DNA of 64,000 nt. Origin: Streptomyces sp. SS1-1 (lineage in GTDB: Bacteria > Actinomycetota > Actinomycetes > Streptomycetales > Streptomycetaceae). Shown here piece after piece: positions 17,203-26,300 of this stretch. Each line of letters begins with the position of its first letter. The stretch's first letter is position 1. The position numbers and the translations under genes were made by a program. Under the pieces are notes generated by a model. That model worked only from the letters and a program-made list of their open reading frames with translations, was not told where the DNA came from and did not search any database. The DNA lies in the NCBI RefSeq assembly GCF_008973465.1, contig NZ_WBXN01000004.1, positions 3,574,501 through 3,638,500 on the forward strand, read 5' to 3'.

Positions 17203-18960
17203 GTGACCCTTCAGGGTGCGCGCGAGCGCCGGGTGGCGACCGGTGGGATCGAGCTGTGCGTCGCCGAGCTCGGCGACCCCGCCCGGCCGACGGTGGTCCT
17301 CGTGCACGGCTACCCGGACAGCAAGGAGGTGTGGTCCGAGGTCGCCGCGCTGCTCGCCGGGCGCTTCCATGTCGTGCTGTACGACGTCCGGGGCCACGGC
17401 GGGTCCACGGCGCCGCGTCCGCTGCGCGGCGGGTTCACGCTGGAGAAGCTGACGGACGACTTCCTCGCCGTGGCGGACGCGGTCAGCCCGGACCGGCCGG
17501 TGCATCTGGTCGGGCACGACTGGGGTTCGGTGCAGGGCTGGGAGTTCGCGACCGTCGGGCGCACCCAGGGCCGCATCGCGTCCTTCACCTCGATGTCGGG
17601 GCCGTCTCTGGACCACTTCGGCCACTGGATCAGCGGGCGCCTGCGCCGGCCCACCCCGCGCCGGCTCGGGCAGGTGCTCGGGCAGGGCGCCAAGTCCTGG
17701 TACGTGTACGCGCTGCACACACCGGTGCTGCCCGAGCTGGCCTGGCGCGGCCCCCTCGGCAGGCGCTGGCCGCGGATGCTGGAGCGCCTGGAGAAGGTCT
17801 CCGGCGACGGGTACCCGACCCCGTCCCTGCCGTCGGACGCGGCCCACGGGGCGTGGCTGTACCGGGACAACGTCCGGGCGCGCCTGCGCCGCCCGCGCGA
17901 GGACGCCTTCGCGCACGCGCCCGTCCAGCTCATCACGCCCCTCGGGGACGTCTTCCTGTCGGAGCGGCTGTACGACGACCTGGAGCGGTGGGTGCCGCGG
18001 CTGACCCGGCGCACCCTGGACGCCCGGCACTGGATACCGCGCACCCGCCCGGACCGGCTGGCCGGTTGGATCACCGAGTTCGTGACGTCGGTGGAGGACG
18101 GGCGGCCCGAGCAGGCGCCCGTGACCGGGCGGCACGCGGACCGCTTCGCCGGGCAGCTGGTGCTGGTCACCGGCGCGGGCAGCGGCATCGGGCGGGCCAC
18201 GGCGTACGCGTTCGCCGAGGCCGGGGCGCGGGTGGTGGCCGTGGACCGGGACGCCGAAGCCGCCGCGACGACCGCCGGGACGGCCCGGCTGATGGGCGCG
18301 CCCGCGTCCTGGGCGGAGACGGCCGACGTCTCCGACGGACCGGCGATGGAGAAGCTGGCCGCGAAGGTCGCCGCCGAGTACGGCGTGGTGGACGTCCTGG
18401 TGAACAACGCCGGGATCGGTCTGGCGGGCTCCTTCTTCGACACGACCCCGGAGGACTGGAAGCAGGTCCTGGACGTCAATCTGTGGGGCGTCATCCACGG
18501 CTGCCGGCTGTTCGGGAGGCAGATGGCCGAGCGGGGGCAGGGCGGCCACATCGTCAACGTCGCCTCGGCCGCCGCCTACCAGCCGTCCAGGGCGCTGCCC
18601 GCCTACAGCACCTCCAAGGCGGCGGTGCTGATGCTGAGCGAGTGCCTGCGCGCGGAGCTGGCGGACCAGGACATCGGGGTGACGGCGATCTGCCCGGGGT
18701 TCGTCAACACGCCGATCACCTCGACCGCGCGCTTCGCCGGGGTGGACGCCGAGGAGGAACGGCGGCTGCGGAAGCGGTCGGCGCGCTGGTACGGCCTGCG
18801 GAACTACCCGGCGGAGAAGGTCGCCGACGCGATCCTGCGGGCGGTGGTGCGGGGTGACGCGGTGGTCCCGGTGACGCCGGAGGCCCGCGGGTCGTATCTG
18901 CTGGCGCGGTTCGCCCCGAGGGCGCTGCGCAGGATCGCGCGCGTACGGCCTCGGCTGTAG
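17203..18960 (+). CDS. EphD-like alpha/beta hydrolase-SDR fusion protein
   Basis: A 585-residue two-domain enzyme. Residues about 1-300 form an alpha/beta hydrolase of the epoxide hydrolase type, with an oxyanion loop in VLVHGYPDSKEVW, a nucleophilic Asp in LVGHDWGSVQG and a late His in ARHWIPRTRP. Residues about 315-585 form a classical short-chain dehydrogenase with cofactor motif TGAGSGIG, NNAG and active-site YSTSK. The same fusion and length are known for mycobacterial EphD. The start is the GTG at 17203 with GGAGGAG just upstream. The substrate in Streptomyces is not known from the sequence. Confidence 0.9.
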   Translation: MTLQGARERRVATGGIELCVAELGDPARPTVVLVHGYPDSKEVWSEVAALLAGRFHVVLYDVRGHGGSTAPRPLRGGFTLEKLTDDFLAVADAVSPDRPVHLVGHDWGSVQGWEFATVGRTQGRIASFTSMSGPSLDHFGHWISGRLRRPTPRRLGQVLGQGAKSWYVYALHTPVLPELAWRGPLGRRWPRMLERLEKVSGDGYPTPSLPSDAAHGAWLYRDNVRARLRRPREDAFAHAPVQLITPLGDVFLSERLYDDLERWVPRLTRRTLDARHWIPRTRPDRLAGWITEFVTSVEDGRPEQAPVTGRHADRFAGQLVLVTGAGSGIGRATAYAFAEAGARVVAVDRDAEAAATTAGTARLMGAPASWAETADVSDGPAMEKLAAKVAAEYGVVDVLVNNAGIGLAGSFFDTTPEDWKQVLDVNLWGVIHGCRLFGRQMAERGQGGHIVNVASAAAYQPSRALPAYSTSKAAVLMLSECLRAELADQDIGVTAICPGFVNTPITSTARFAGVDAEEERRLRKRSARWYGLRNYPAEKVADAILRAVVRGDAVVPVTPEARGSYLLARFAPRALRRIARVRPRL

Positions 18961-19007
18961 GCAGGTGGCCGGTTCCGCGTCCCAACACCCCTGGCTGGAG
19001 CGGCCGT

Positions 19008-19062
19008 TTCTCCACAGGATCGCCAATTCCCCCTGTGGATAACCGTACTTGGCTGTGGACCA
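19008..19062. promoter_or_regulatory. Three DnaA-like boxes upstream of kptA
   Basis: TTCTCCACA at 19008 (plus), an exact TTATCCACA at 19034-19042 (minus) and TGGTCCACA at 19054-19062 (minus) lie within 55 bases, in the gap before the kptA gene at 19120. One exact and two near boxes in so short a stretch of GC-rich DNA is unlikely by chance. Confidence 0.5.
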
Positions 19063-19119
19063 AACCTCCCGCGCGAAATCGTTCGCGTGATTCGCCTCGC
19101 TCCCGGCACGCTGGGGGGC

Positions 19120-19668
19120 ATGGACGAGAGACGCACCGTGAAGGTGTCCAAGTATCTGTCGAAGCATCTGCGCCACCAGCCGCAGCGGATCGGTCTCACG
19201 CTGGACGAGGGCGGCTGGGTGGAGATCGACACGCTGATCGCCGCCGCGCAGGCGCACGGCTTCCCCTTCACCCGCGACGAGCTGGACCACGTGGTCACGG
19301 CCAACGACAAGAAGCGCTTCGCCGTGGACGGCACCCGTATCCGCGCCAGCCAGGGCCACAGCGTCGACGTCGACCTGGGGCTGCCCCCGGCGACCCCGCC
19401 GCCGTACCTGTACCACGGGACCGTGGCGGCTCATCTGGAGGCGATCCGCGCCGAGGGGCTGCGGCCCATGAACCGGCACGACGTACATCTGTCCCCGGAC
19501 CGCGACACCGCCACCCGCGTCGGCGCCCGGCGCGGCCGCCCGGTCGTGCTCTCCGTGGACACCGGCGCCATGCACCGCGACGGGCATGTCTTCCATGTCA
19601 GCGCCAACGGGGTCTGGCTGACGAAGGCCGTGCCGCCGGAGTACCTGCGGTTTCCCGAGGCGCACTGA
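19120..19668 (+). CDS. kptA: RNA 2'-phosphotransferase (Tpt1/KptA)
   Basis: A 182-residue Tpt1/KptA enzyme, which in eukaryotes removes the splice-junction 2'-phosphate from tRNA using NAD+. The conserved N-terminal LSKHLRHQPQRIGL (S-LRH-P motif), YHGT in the middle and the HVFHVSANGVWLT core are present. The length is normal for bacterial KptA. The start is the ATG at 19120 with a G-rich site upstream. Bacteria lack the intron splicing pathway that makes the usual substrate, so its role may be ADP-ribosylation or repair of RNA 2'-phosphates. Confidence 0.93.
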   Translation: MDERRTVKVSKYLSKHLRHQPQRIGLTLDEGGWVEIDTLIAAAQAHGFPFTRDELDHVVTANDKKRFAVDGTRIRASQGHSVDVDLGLPPATPPPYLYHGTVAAHLEAIRAEGLRPMNRHDVHLSPDRDTATRVGARRGRPVVLSVDTGAMHRDGHVFHVSANGVWLTKAVPPEYLRFPEAH

Positions 19669-19714
19669 CCTCGATCCGCCCCGCATGATCGTCTCCTCCG
19701 GCATGATCGGTGGT

Positions 19715-20161
19715 ATGGACCACTTCCCCACCACCGAGTCCGCCGTGACCGCGCTGCGAGACCTCGCCGCCGCCTACGACCGGGCGATCGAGGTGACCCA
19801 TGACATCGGCGCCGACCAGACGTCCCGCCGCAGTGCCGCCGGGGTCGGCGTGACCGTGGACCCGGACGGCTCGCTGCCGCACGAGGCGTACGTCGAGCTG
19901 GGCGGCTCTCCCCGTGTGAGCGTGCGGCTCTATCCGGACGACGACGCGTTGGTCACCGTCGAGGGCGTCGACTGCCCTGACGTCGACCGCGACGACGTGC
20001 CCGCCTTCGTCCGGTCCGTCTACGACGGCCTCGCCCATGTCCGGGCCCGCCGCTTCCCGCCCGGCCACTTTCTGATCGTGCCGCTCCCCGGCGACCGTAC
20101 GCACCGGGAGTTCCTGCCGATGCTCAGCCTCACTCCGTGGCTGAGCGCGCGCGTGCGGTGA
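19715..20161 (+). CDS. Conserved hypothetical protein
   Basis: A 148-residue soluble acidic protein of no family I recognise. It has no signal peptide or membrane segment. It lies 46 bases after kptA on the same strand and may be co-transcribed. The ATG at 19715 (MDHFPTTES) is my choice; ATGs at 19685 and 19703 are alternatives, and none has a clear ribosome-binding site. The sequence ends about two bases before a perfect parS site. Confidence 0.65.
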   Translation: MDHFPTTESAVTALRDLAAAYDRAIEVTHDIGADQTSRRSAAGVGVTVDPDGSLPHEAYVELGGSPRVSVRLYPDDDALVTVEGVDCPDVDRDDVPAFVRSVYDGLAHVRARRFPPGHFLIVPLPGDRTHREFLPMLSLTPWLSARVR

Positions 20162-20163
20162 CC

Positions 20164-20177
20164 GTTTCACGTGAAAC
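20164..20177. promoter_or_regulatory. parS site (perfect)
   Basis: A perfect GTTTCACGTGAAAC, the ParB-binding site of Streptomyces. It lies in the 41-bp gap between two same-strand genes. Confidence 0.88.
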
Positions 20178-20202
20178 CGGCAGGGCCGCATACGCTCGAC
20201 GC

Positions 20203-21105
20203 ATGAGTCTGCGCCTGAGCACCGTGATCCTCCCGTACCGCCGCTGGTCCGAGGGAGGCCGCGAGGCATGGCAGCGGGCGGAGCAGCTCGGCTTCCACGC
20301 CGCCTACACCTACGACCATCTGTCCTGGCGCAGCTTCCGGGACGGGCCGTGGTTCGGTGCCGTGCCCACACTGACCGCCGCCGCGGCCGTCACCGACCGG
20401 ATGCGGCTGGGCACGCTGGTGACCTCGCCGAACTTCCGGCACCCGGTGACCCTCGCCAAGGAACTGATCTCCCTCGACGACGTCTCGGGCGGCCGGGTCA
20501 CCCTCGGGGTCGGCGCCGGCGGCACCGGCTTCGACGCCACCGCACTGGGCCAGGACCCCTGGACCCCGCGCGAGCGCGCCGACCGGTTCGCCGAGTTCGT
20601 CGGGCTGCTGGACCGGCTGCTCACCGAGGACTCGGTGTCGTACCGGGGCGAGTTCTACTCGGCGCACGAGGCCCGCAACATCCCGGGCTGTGTGCAGCGC
20701 CCCCGGCTGCCCTTCGCGGTGGCCGCGACCGGTCCGCGCGGACTGCGGCTGGCGGCACGGTTCGGGCAGGCGTGGGTCACCACGGGCGACCCCAAGCTGT
20801 ACGAGAACGGCACTCCCGAGCAGTCGGTTCAAGCCATTCGCGGGCAGATCGAGAAGCTGGGCGACGCGTGCGCGGAGGCCGGCCGGGACACGGGGTCGCT
20901 CGACAAGGTGCTGCTGACCGGGTTCACCCCCGACCGGGCACGCCCGCTGGAGTCCCTGGACGCGTTCGTGGACTTCGCGGGCCGCCATCAGGAGCTCGGA
21001 TTCACGGAGATCGTGGTGCACTGGCCGATCGCGGACTCGGACTTCGCCGCCGACATGAAGGTCTTCGAGCAGATCGCCATGGAGGCGCGGGCCCAGCTCG
21101 CGTGA
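20203..21105 (+). CDS. LLM class F420-dependent oxidoreductase
   Basis: A 300-residue TIM-barrel protein of the luciferase-like monooxygenase family. Typical stretches are the N-terminal STVILPYRRW, RMRLGTLVTSPNFRHP, a phosphate-binding region LGVGAGGTGFD and a C-terminal MEARAQLA. Actinobacterial members mostly use F420H2 rather than FMN. The reaction is unknown. The start is the ATG at 20203; the open frame from 20137 would translate the parS site. Confidence 0.87.
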   Translation: MSLRLSTVILPYRRWSEGGREAWQRAEQLGFHAAYTYDHLSWRSFRDGPWFGAVPTLTAAAAVTDRMRLGTLVTSPNFRHPVTLAKELISLDDVSGGRVTLGVGAGGTGFDATALGQDPWTPRERADRFAEFVGLLDRLLTEDSVSYRGEFYSAHEARNIPGCVQRPRLPFAVAATGPRGLRLAARFGQAWVTTGDPKLYENGTPEQSVQAIRGQIEKLGDACAEAGRDTGSLDKVLLTGFTPDRARPLESLDAFVDFAGRHQELGFTEIVVHWPIADSDFAADMKVFEQIAMEARAQLA

Positions 21106-21250
21106 GCCGGGCGGCCTGGGTGGATACCCGGGCGAGAGGACGGGTGCGGGCGGTCCCGCCGGTGCCCGCAGGGGCGGTATCTCCTCAGGTACCGCATCAG
21201 ATGTGCGGACTCCTGCACGGGCGTGCAGGCATATGCGGGAGAATGACCAG

Positions 21251-22159
21251 GTGACCTCAGCGACTCGACAGCCTCAGAACCCGGCGTCCCCCGCGCTCTC
21301 GACCTCGCTCGGGCCGGACGGCGGGCCCGTCGTCCGCCCGCGGCTCATCGCCACCGACCTGGACGGCACGCTGCTGCGGGACGACAAGTCGGTCTCCCCG
21401 CGTACGGTCGCCGCGCTGGCCGCCGCCGAGAAGGCGGGCGTCGAGGTGTTCTTCGTGACCGGCCGCCCCGCGCGCTGGATGGACGTCGTCAGCGACCACG
21501 TCCACGGGCACGGCCTGGCGATCTGCGGCAACGGCGCCGCCGTGGTCGACCTGCACGGCGGCCCCGGCGCCCACCGGTTCGTCAAGGTCCGCGAGCTGGC
21601 CCGGGAGAACGCGCTGGACGCCGTACGGCTGCTGCGGGACGCGGCGCCGGGCACGGTCTACGCGGTCGAGCAGACCTACGGCTTCCACCAGGAGCCGCAC
21701 TATCCCAAGCTGCACATGGAGATACCGGACGAGCTGGCCCCGGCCGAGGACATCCTGGCACCGGACGGGCCCGGTGCCGGCGAGCCCGTGCTGAAGATCC
21801 TCGCCTACCACCCCACGCTGGACCCCGACGCCTTCCTGACCCTCGCCCGGGTCGCGCTCGGGGACCGCGCCGGGGTCACCCGCTCCAGCCCCAGCGCCCT
21901 CCTGGAGATCAGCGGCCCCGACGTCTCCAAGGCCAGCACCCTCGCGCTGTGCTGCGCCGAGCGCGGCATCTCGCACGAGGAGGTCGTCGCCTTCGGGGAC
22001 ATGCCGAACGACGTCGAGATGCTGACCTGGGCGGGCCGCTCCTACGCGATGGGCAACGCGCACCCGGAGGCGGTCGCCGCCGCCTCCGGCCGGACCGTCG
22101 CCAACAACGAGGACGGCGTCGCCGTCGTCATCGAGCGACTGCTGGCGGAGCACGCCTGA
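21251..22159 (+). CDS. Cof-type HAD hydrolase
   Basis: A 302-residue HAD IIB phosphatase. Motif I is IATDLDGTLLRDD and the C-terminal motif is VVAFGDMPNDVEML, as in the paralogue at 12108. I choose the GTG at 21251 (VTSATRQPQN), which has GGGAG nine bases upstream; an ATG at 21233 is a possible alternative. The gene converges with the M23 peptidase gene, with only 19 bases between the stops and no obvious terminator hairpin. Confidence 0.88.
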   Translation: MTSATRQPQNPASPALSTSLGPDGGPVVRPRLIATDLDGTLLRDDKSVSPRTVAALAAAEKAGVEVFFVTGRPARWMDVVSDHVHGHGLAICGNGAAVVDLHGGPGAHRFVKVRELARENALDAVRLLRDAAPGTVYAVEQTYGFHQEPHYPKLHMEIPDELAPAEDILAPDGPGAGEPVLKILAYHPTLDPDAFLTLARVALGDRAGVTRSSPSALLEISGPDVSKASTLALCCAERGISHEEVVAFGDMPNDVEMLTWAGRSYAMGNAHPEAVAAASGRTVANNEDGVAVVIERLLAEHA

Positions 22160-22178
22160 CCCGCGCCAGGAGGCCCTT

Positions 22179-23252
22179 CTAGCCGAGCCGTACGCCCCGC
22201 TCCTCCAGCCAGGGCACCGGGTCCACCGACGACCCCAGCTCGGGGGTGATCCGTACCTCGAAGTGCAGGTGCGGGCCCGTGGAGTTGCCGGTGGTGCCCG
22301 ACTGCCCGATCCACTGACCGGCGTCCACGCGCTCGCCCTGGTCGACCGCGACGGACGCCAGGTGCGCGTACTGCGTGTAGTAGCCGTCGGTGTGCAGGAC
22401 GACGACCTCCATGCCGAAGGCGCCGCCGCACGACACCTTGACGACACGGCCGTCCGCGACCGACCGCACCGGCGTGCCGATCGGCACGGCGAAGTCCTGC
22501 CCGGTGTGCCGGTGCGCCCACCGCTGTCCGCCGCTGCCGAAGGACGCCGACAGGGCGTAGGACTCGACCGGGGTGACCCACGCGGCAGAGAGCTTCTTCC
22601 GCTTCTGGTCGAGCCGCACGGCACCGGGGCAGGACCCGGCCGCGACGGCGGCGTCCGCCTTCCCCTGCAATTCCCACCGCGCCGTGTCCAACGTGCGCTC
22701 CACCGTCTTCTTCAGCTCGGCGAGTTCGGCGTTGCGCCCCTCCAGGCCCTCCCACGCGGCGACGGCCTTCGCCTCGTCCTTCTCCAGCCGGTCCTCGGCG
22801 CGCCGGCTCTTCTCGATGGCGTTGTTGACGGCCAGGTTGGTCTGCGAGAACACATGCTGACCGCGCATCAGCTCCTCGGGGCTCGACGCGAGGACGATCT
22901 GCGCCGTCAGCGGCATCCCGCCGCTCGTGCGGTACTGGGCCCGCGCGATCCGCCCCAGGTCCTCCCGCAGGACGCCGAGCTCCCGCCGCTCACGGTCGAG
23001 CAGCTTCTCGATCCGCAGCGCCTGGGCGCGATGAACCTCGGCCTCCTGCCGTCCCCGCTCGTACCGCCGGGTCGCCAGCGCCGCGTCCTCGTACAGCCGC
23101 ACCACCTGGGCGCTCAGCCCGAGCGCGCCGGGGCCGTCGTTCCCCGGGGAGTCCGTGTCGTCGGCGACGGAGACGGCGGGCCGGGACAGCAGCAGGACGA
23201 GCGCGCACAGCAGCACCGGAACGACCCGGGGGCGACGGCGATGTGAACGCAT
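22179..23252 (-). CDS. Secreted M23 family peptidase with coiled coil
   Basis: A 357-residue exported endopeptidase-like protein. An Arg-rich signal peptide (residues 1-30) is followed by a long charged coiled coil (about 45-200) and a C-terminal LytM/M23 domain with zinc-site motifs HTGQDFAVPIGTPV and TGPHLHFEV. The architecture resembles EnvC/NlpD-type or RipA-associated regulators and peptidases acting on peptidoglycan cross-links. The zinc ligands look intact, so it may be active. The gene lies about 100 bases downstream of cydDC. Confidence 0.9.
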   Translation of the reverse strand: MRSHRRRPRVVPVLLCALVLLLSRPAVSVADDTDSPGNDGPGALGLSAQVVRLYEDAALATRRYERGRQEAEVHRAQALRIEKLLDRERRELGVLREDLGRIARAQYRTSGGMPLTAQIVLASSPEELMRGQHVFSQTNLAVNNAIEKSRRAEDRLEKDEAKAVAAWEGLEGRNAELAELKKTVERTLDTARWELQGKADAAVAAGSCPGAVRLDQKRKKLSAAWVTPVESYALSASFGSGGQRWAHRHTGQDFAVPIGTPVRSVADGRVVKVSCGGAFGMEVVVLHTDGYYTQYAHLASVAVDQGERVDAGQWIGQSGTTGNSTGPHLHFEVRITPELGSSVDPVPWLEERGVRLG

Positions 23253-23264
23253 GTCAGCGATCCT

Positions 23265-23288
23265 GGACCCGGCACCGCGGCCGGGTCC
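23265..23288. terminator. Hairpin between cydDC and the M23 gene
   Basis: GGACCCGGC and GCCGGGTCC form a 9-bp perfect stem with a six-base loop, 13 bases before the start of the M23 gene on the minus strand. It may terminate or attenuate read-through from cydDC. No T-tract is present, as is common in Streptomyces. Confidence 0.4.
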
Positions 23289-23355
23289 TGTTCACGTCCG
23301 CCGGCCGGGGGACCCGTTGCTGCGGACGGGGCAGTCCGGACGACCGCCCCCGGCG

Positions 23356-26300
23356 CTACACCGCTCCCACGAGCAGGTCGGCCGCCGCCTCCCGCTCCAC
23401 CATCGCCCGCAGCGGCCCGTCCACGGCCGCCAGTTCCGCGTAGGGACCCCGCTGCACCACCCGTCCCGCGTCCAGGACGACGACCTCGTCGACGGCGTCG
23501 AGCCCGGCCAGCCGGTGGGTGATGAGCACGGTCGTGCGGCCCTCGGTGGCGGCGAGCAGGTCGGCGGTGAGGGCGTCGGCGGTCGGCAGATCGAGGTGCT
23601 CGGCGGGCTCGTCCAGGACGAGGACGGGGAAGTCGGCGAGGAGCGCGCGGGCGAGCGCGAGCCGCTGCCGCTGGCCGCCCGACAGCCGGGCCCCGTGCTC
23701 CCCGACGAGCGTGTCCAGTCCATCGGGCAGACCGTCGGCCCAGTCGAGCAGCCGGGCCCGCTCCAGGGCGTCCCGCAGATCGGCCTCGGTGGCGTCCTTC
23801 CGGGCCAGCAGCAGGTTCTCCCGTACGGAGCTGTCGAAGAGGTGCGCGTCCTGGGCACACAGCCCGACCAGCCGGCGTACGGCGTCCCCGTCCAGCTTGG
23901 CCGCGTCGGTGCCGCCCAGCGTGTACGCGCCGGCGTCCGCGTCGAGGAAGCGCAGCAGTACCTGCGCCAGCGTCGTCTTTCCGGAGCCGGACGGGCCGAC
24001 GACGGCGACCCGGCGGCCCTCCTCGATCACGAGGTCGACGCCGGTGAGCGCGTCCCGTTCCTGTCCCGCGTGGCGTGCGCCGAGACCGCTGAGCGCGACC
24101 GGGAAGGGCGTGGCGGGCGCCTGCCCCGGCGCGTGAGGTTCCCGCACCGGCTCCGGGGCGTCCAGCACCTCGAAGACGCGCTCGGCGCTCCTGCCCACCC
24201 GCTGCCGGTACCGCACGGCGAGCGGCAGCCCGAGGACCGCCTCGAAGGCGGCCAGCGGGGTGAGGACGACGACGGCCATGGTCACGCCGCCCAGGCGTCC
24301 GGCGGCGACCGCATCGGCGCCCACGAGCGCGGTGGCGGCGACGGTGAGCCCGGAGACCAGCGCGGTGAGCCCGTCGCCGAGGGCCGTCGCGGTGGCGGCC
24401 CGTGAGGCGATCCGGGTGAGCACGCCGTCCGCCCGGCGGGCCTCGGCGGTACGGGCGGGCAGGGCGCCGGCGACGGTCAGTTCGGCGGTGCCGGTGAGCA
24501 GGTCCGTCACCCGGGTGGCGAGCACGCCCCGGGCCGGGGCCAGCCGCCGCTCGGCACGGCGGGCCACGGCACCCGTGACGAGCGGGACGCCCACACCGGC
24601 CGCGAGCAGCCCGGCCGCGAGCACGGCACCGGCCTCGGGCAGCAGCCACGCCGTGAAGCCGACGGCTCCGGCGGAGACGATCACGGCCGCGCCCGCGGGC
24701 AGCAGCCAGCGCAGCCAGTAGTCCTGGAGCGCGTCCACGTCCGCCACCAGCCGGGACAGCAGATCACCGCGCCGGGTGCGGCGCAGCCCCGCGGGCGCCA
24801 GCCGCTCCAGCCGCCGGTACACGGCGACCCGGGTGTCGGCGAGCATCCGCAGCACCGCGTCGTGCGACACCAGGCGCTCCGCGTAGCGGAACACGGCCCG
24901 TCCGATGCCGAAGGCGCGCGTCGCCGTCACCGCCACCATCAGATACAGCACGGGCGGCTGCTGGGAGGCGCGGGAGATGAGCCAGCCGGAGGTCGCCATG
25001 AGCCCGACGGCGCTGCCGAGCGCCAGGCTGCCCAGCAGCAGGGCGAGGGCCAGCCGGCCGCGCCGGGCTCGGGACATCGCGCGCACCCGGCCGAGGACAC
25101 CCTGCCCGGTGGCCTGGTCCCGGTGTGCCTCGGGGGCGGCGGCCTGAGGGGCGTCCGCCGGGAAGGCGTCCTCGGCGGGGCGGGGGGCGGGCGCCCGGTG
25201 CGGGCCGTCCGTCCGCGCCGGGGTCTCGGGCTCGGCCAGCCGCACGACCCGGTCGGCCACGCCGAGCAGCGCCGGGCGGTGCACCACGAGAAGGACCGTC
25301 CGGCCCACGGCGAGCCGGCGCACGGCCTCCACGACCTCGGCCTCGGTGGCCCCGTCCAGGGCGGCCGTGGGCTCGTCGAGGAGCAGCACGGGCCGGTCCG
25401 CGAGGAACGCCCGGGCCAGCGCGAGCCGTTGCCGCTGCCCGGCGGAGAGCCCCGCCCCGTCCTCCCCGAGCGGGGTCGCGGCGCCCTGGGGCAGCGCGTC
25501 GACGAACTCCAGCGCCCCGGCGTCCCGCAGCGCCTGCCGTACGGCGTCGTCGTCGGCGTCGGGCCGGGCCAGCCGGACGTTCTCGGCGACGGTCCCGGCG
25601 TACAGGTGGGGGCGCTGCGGCACCCAGGCGATCCGCGCGTGCCACTCGGCCAGGTCGAGTCCGGTGAGGTCGGCTCCCCCGACCAGGACGCGGCCCTCGG
25701 TGGGCCGTACGAAGCCCAGCAGGACGTTCAGCAGCGTCGACTTGCCCGCGCCGCTCGGCCCGACCAGGGCCACCGTCTCCCCGGGCTCGATCGTGAAGGA
25801 CGCGCCGGACACCGCGTCGGTGGACCGGCCGGGGTAGCGGACGCGGACGCCGTCGAAGGTGACCGCGCCCGACGGGACCTCGGCTCCGCCCGTCGCCGGT
25901 GCGGGGGTCTCCAGGACCTCGAAGATCTCCTCGGCGGCGGACAGCCCCTCGGCCGCCGCGTGGTACTGGGTGCCCACCTGACGCAGGGGCAGATAGGCCT
26001 CGGGCGCCAGCACCAGGACGACCAGGCCGTCGTACAGGCTCATCTCGCCGTGGACGAGGCGCATGCCGATCGACACGGCGACCAGGGCCACCGAGAGCGT
26101 CGACAGCAGTTCCAGGGCGAAGGAGGAGATGAAGGCGATTCGCAGCGTCCGCATCGTGGCGCGGCGGTACTCGCCGGTGATCCGGCGGATCGACTCGGCC
26201 TGCGCCTTGGCCCGTCCGAACACCTTCAGGGTGGGCAGACCGGCGACGACGTCCAGGAAGTGCCCGGACAGCCGGGACAGCAGCTGCCACTGGCGGTCCA

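Noticed and set aside
23253..23355. c-di-AMP (ydaO) riboswitch upstream of the M23 gene
   Set aside because: The M23 gene is of a type sometimes controlled by this riboswitch, but the conserved core of the element is not found in the gap.
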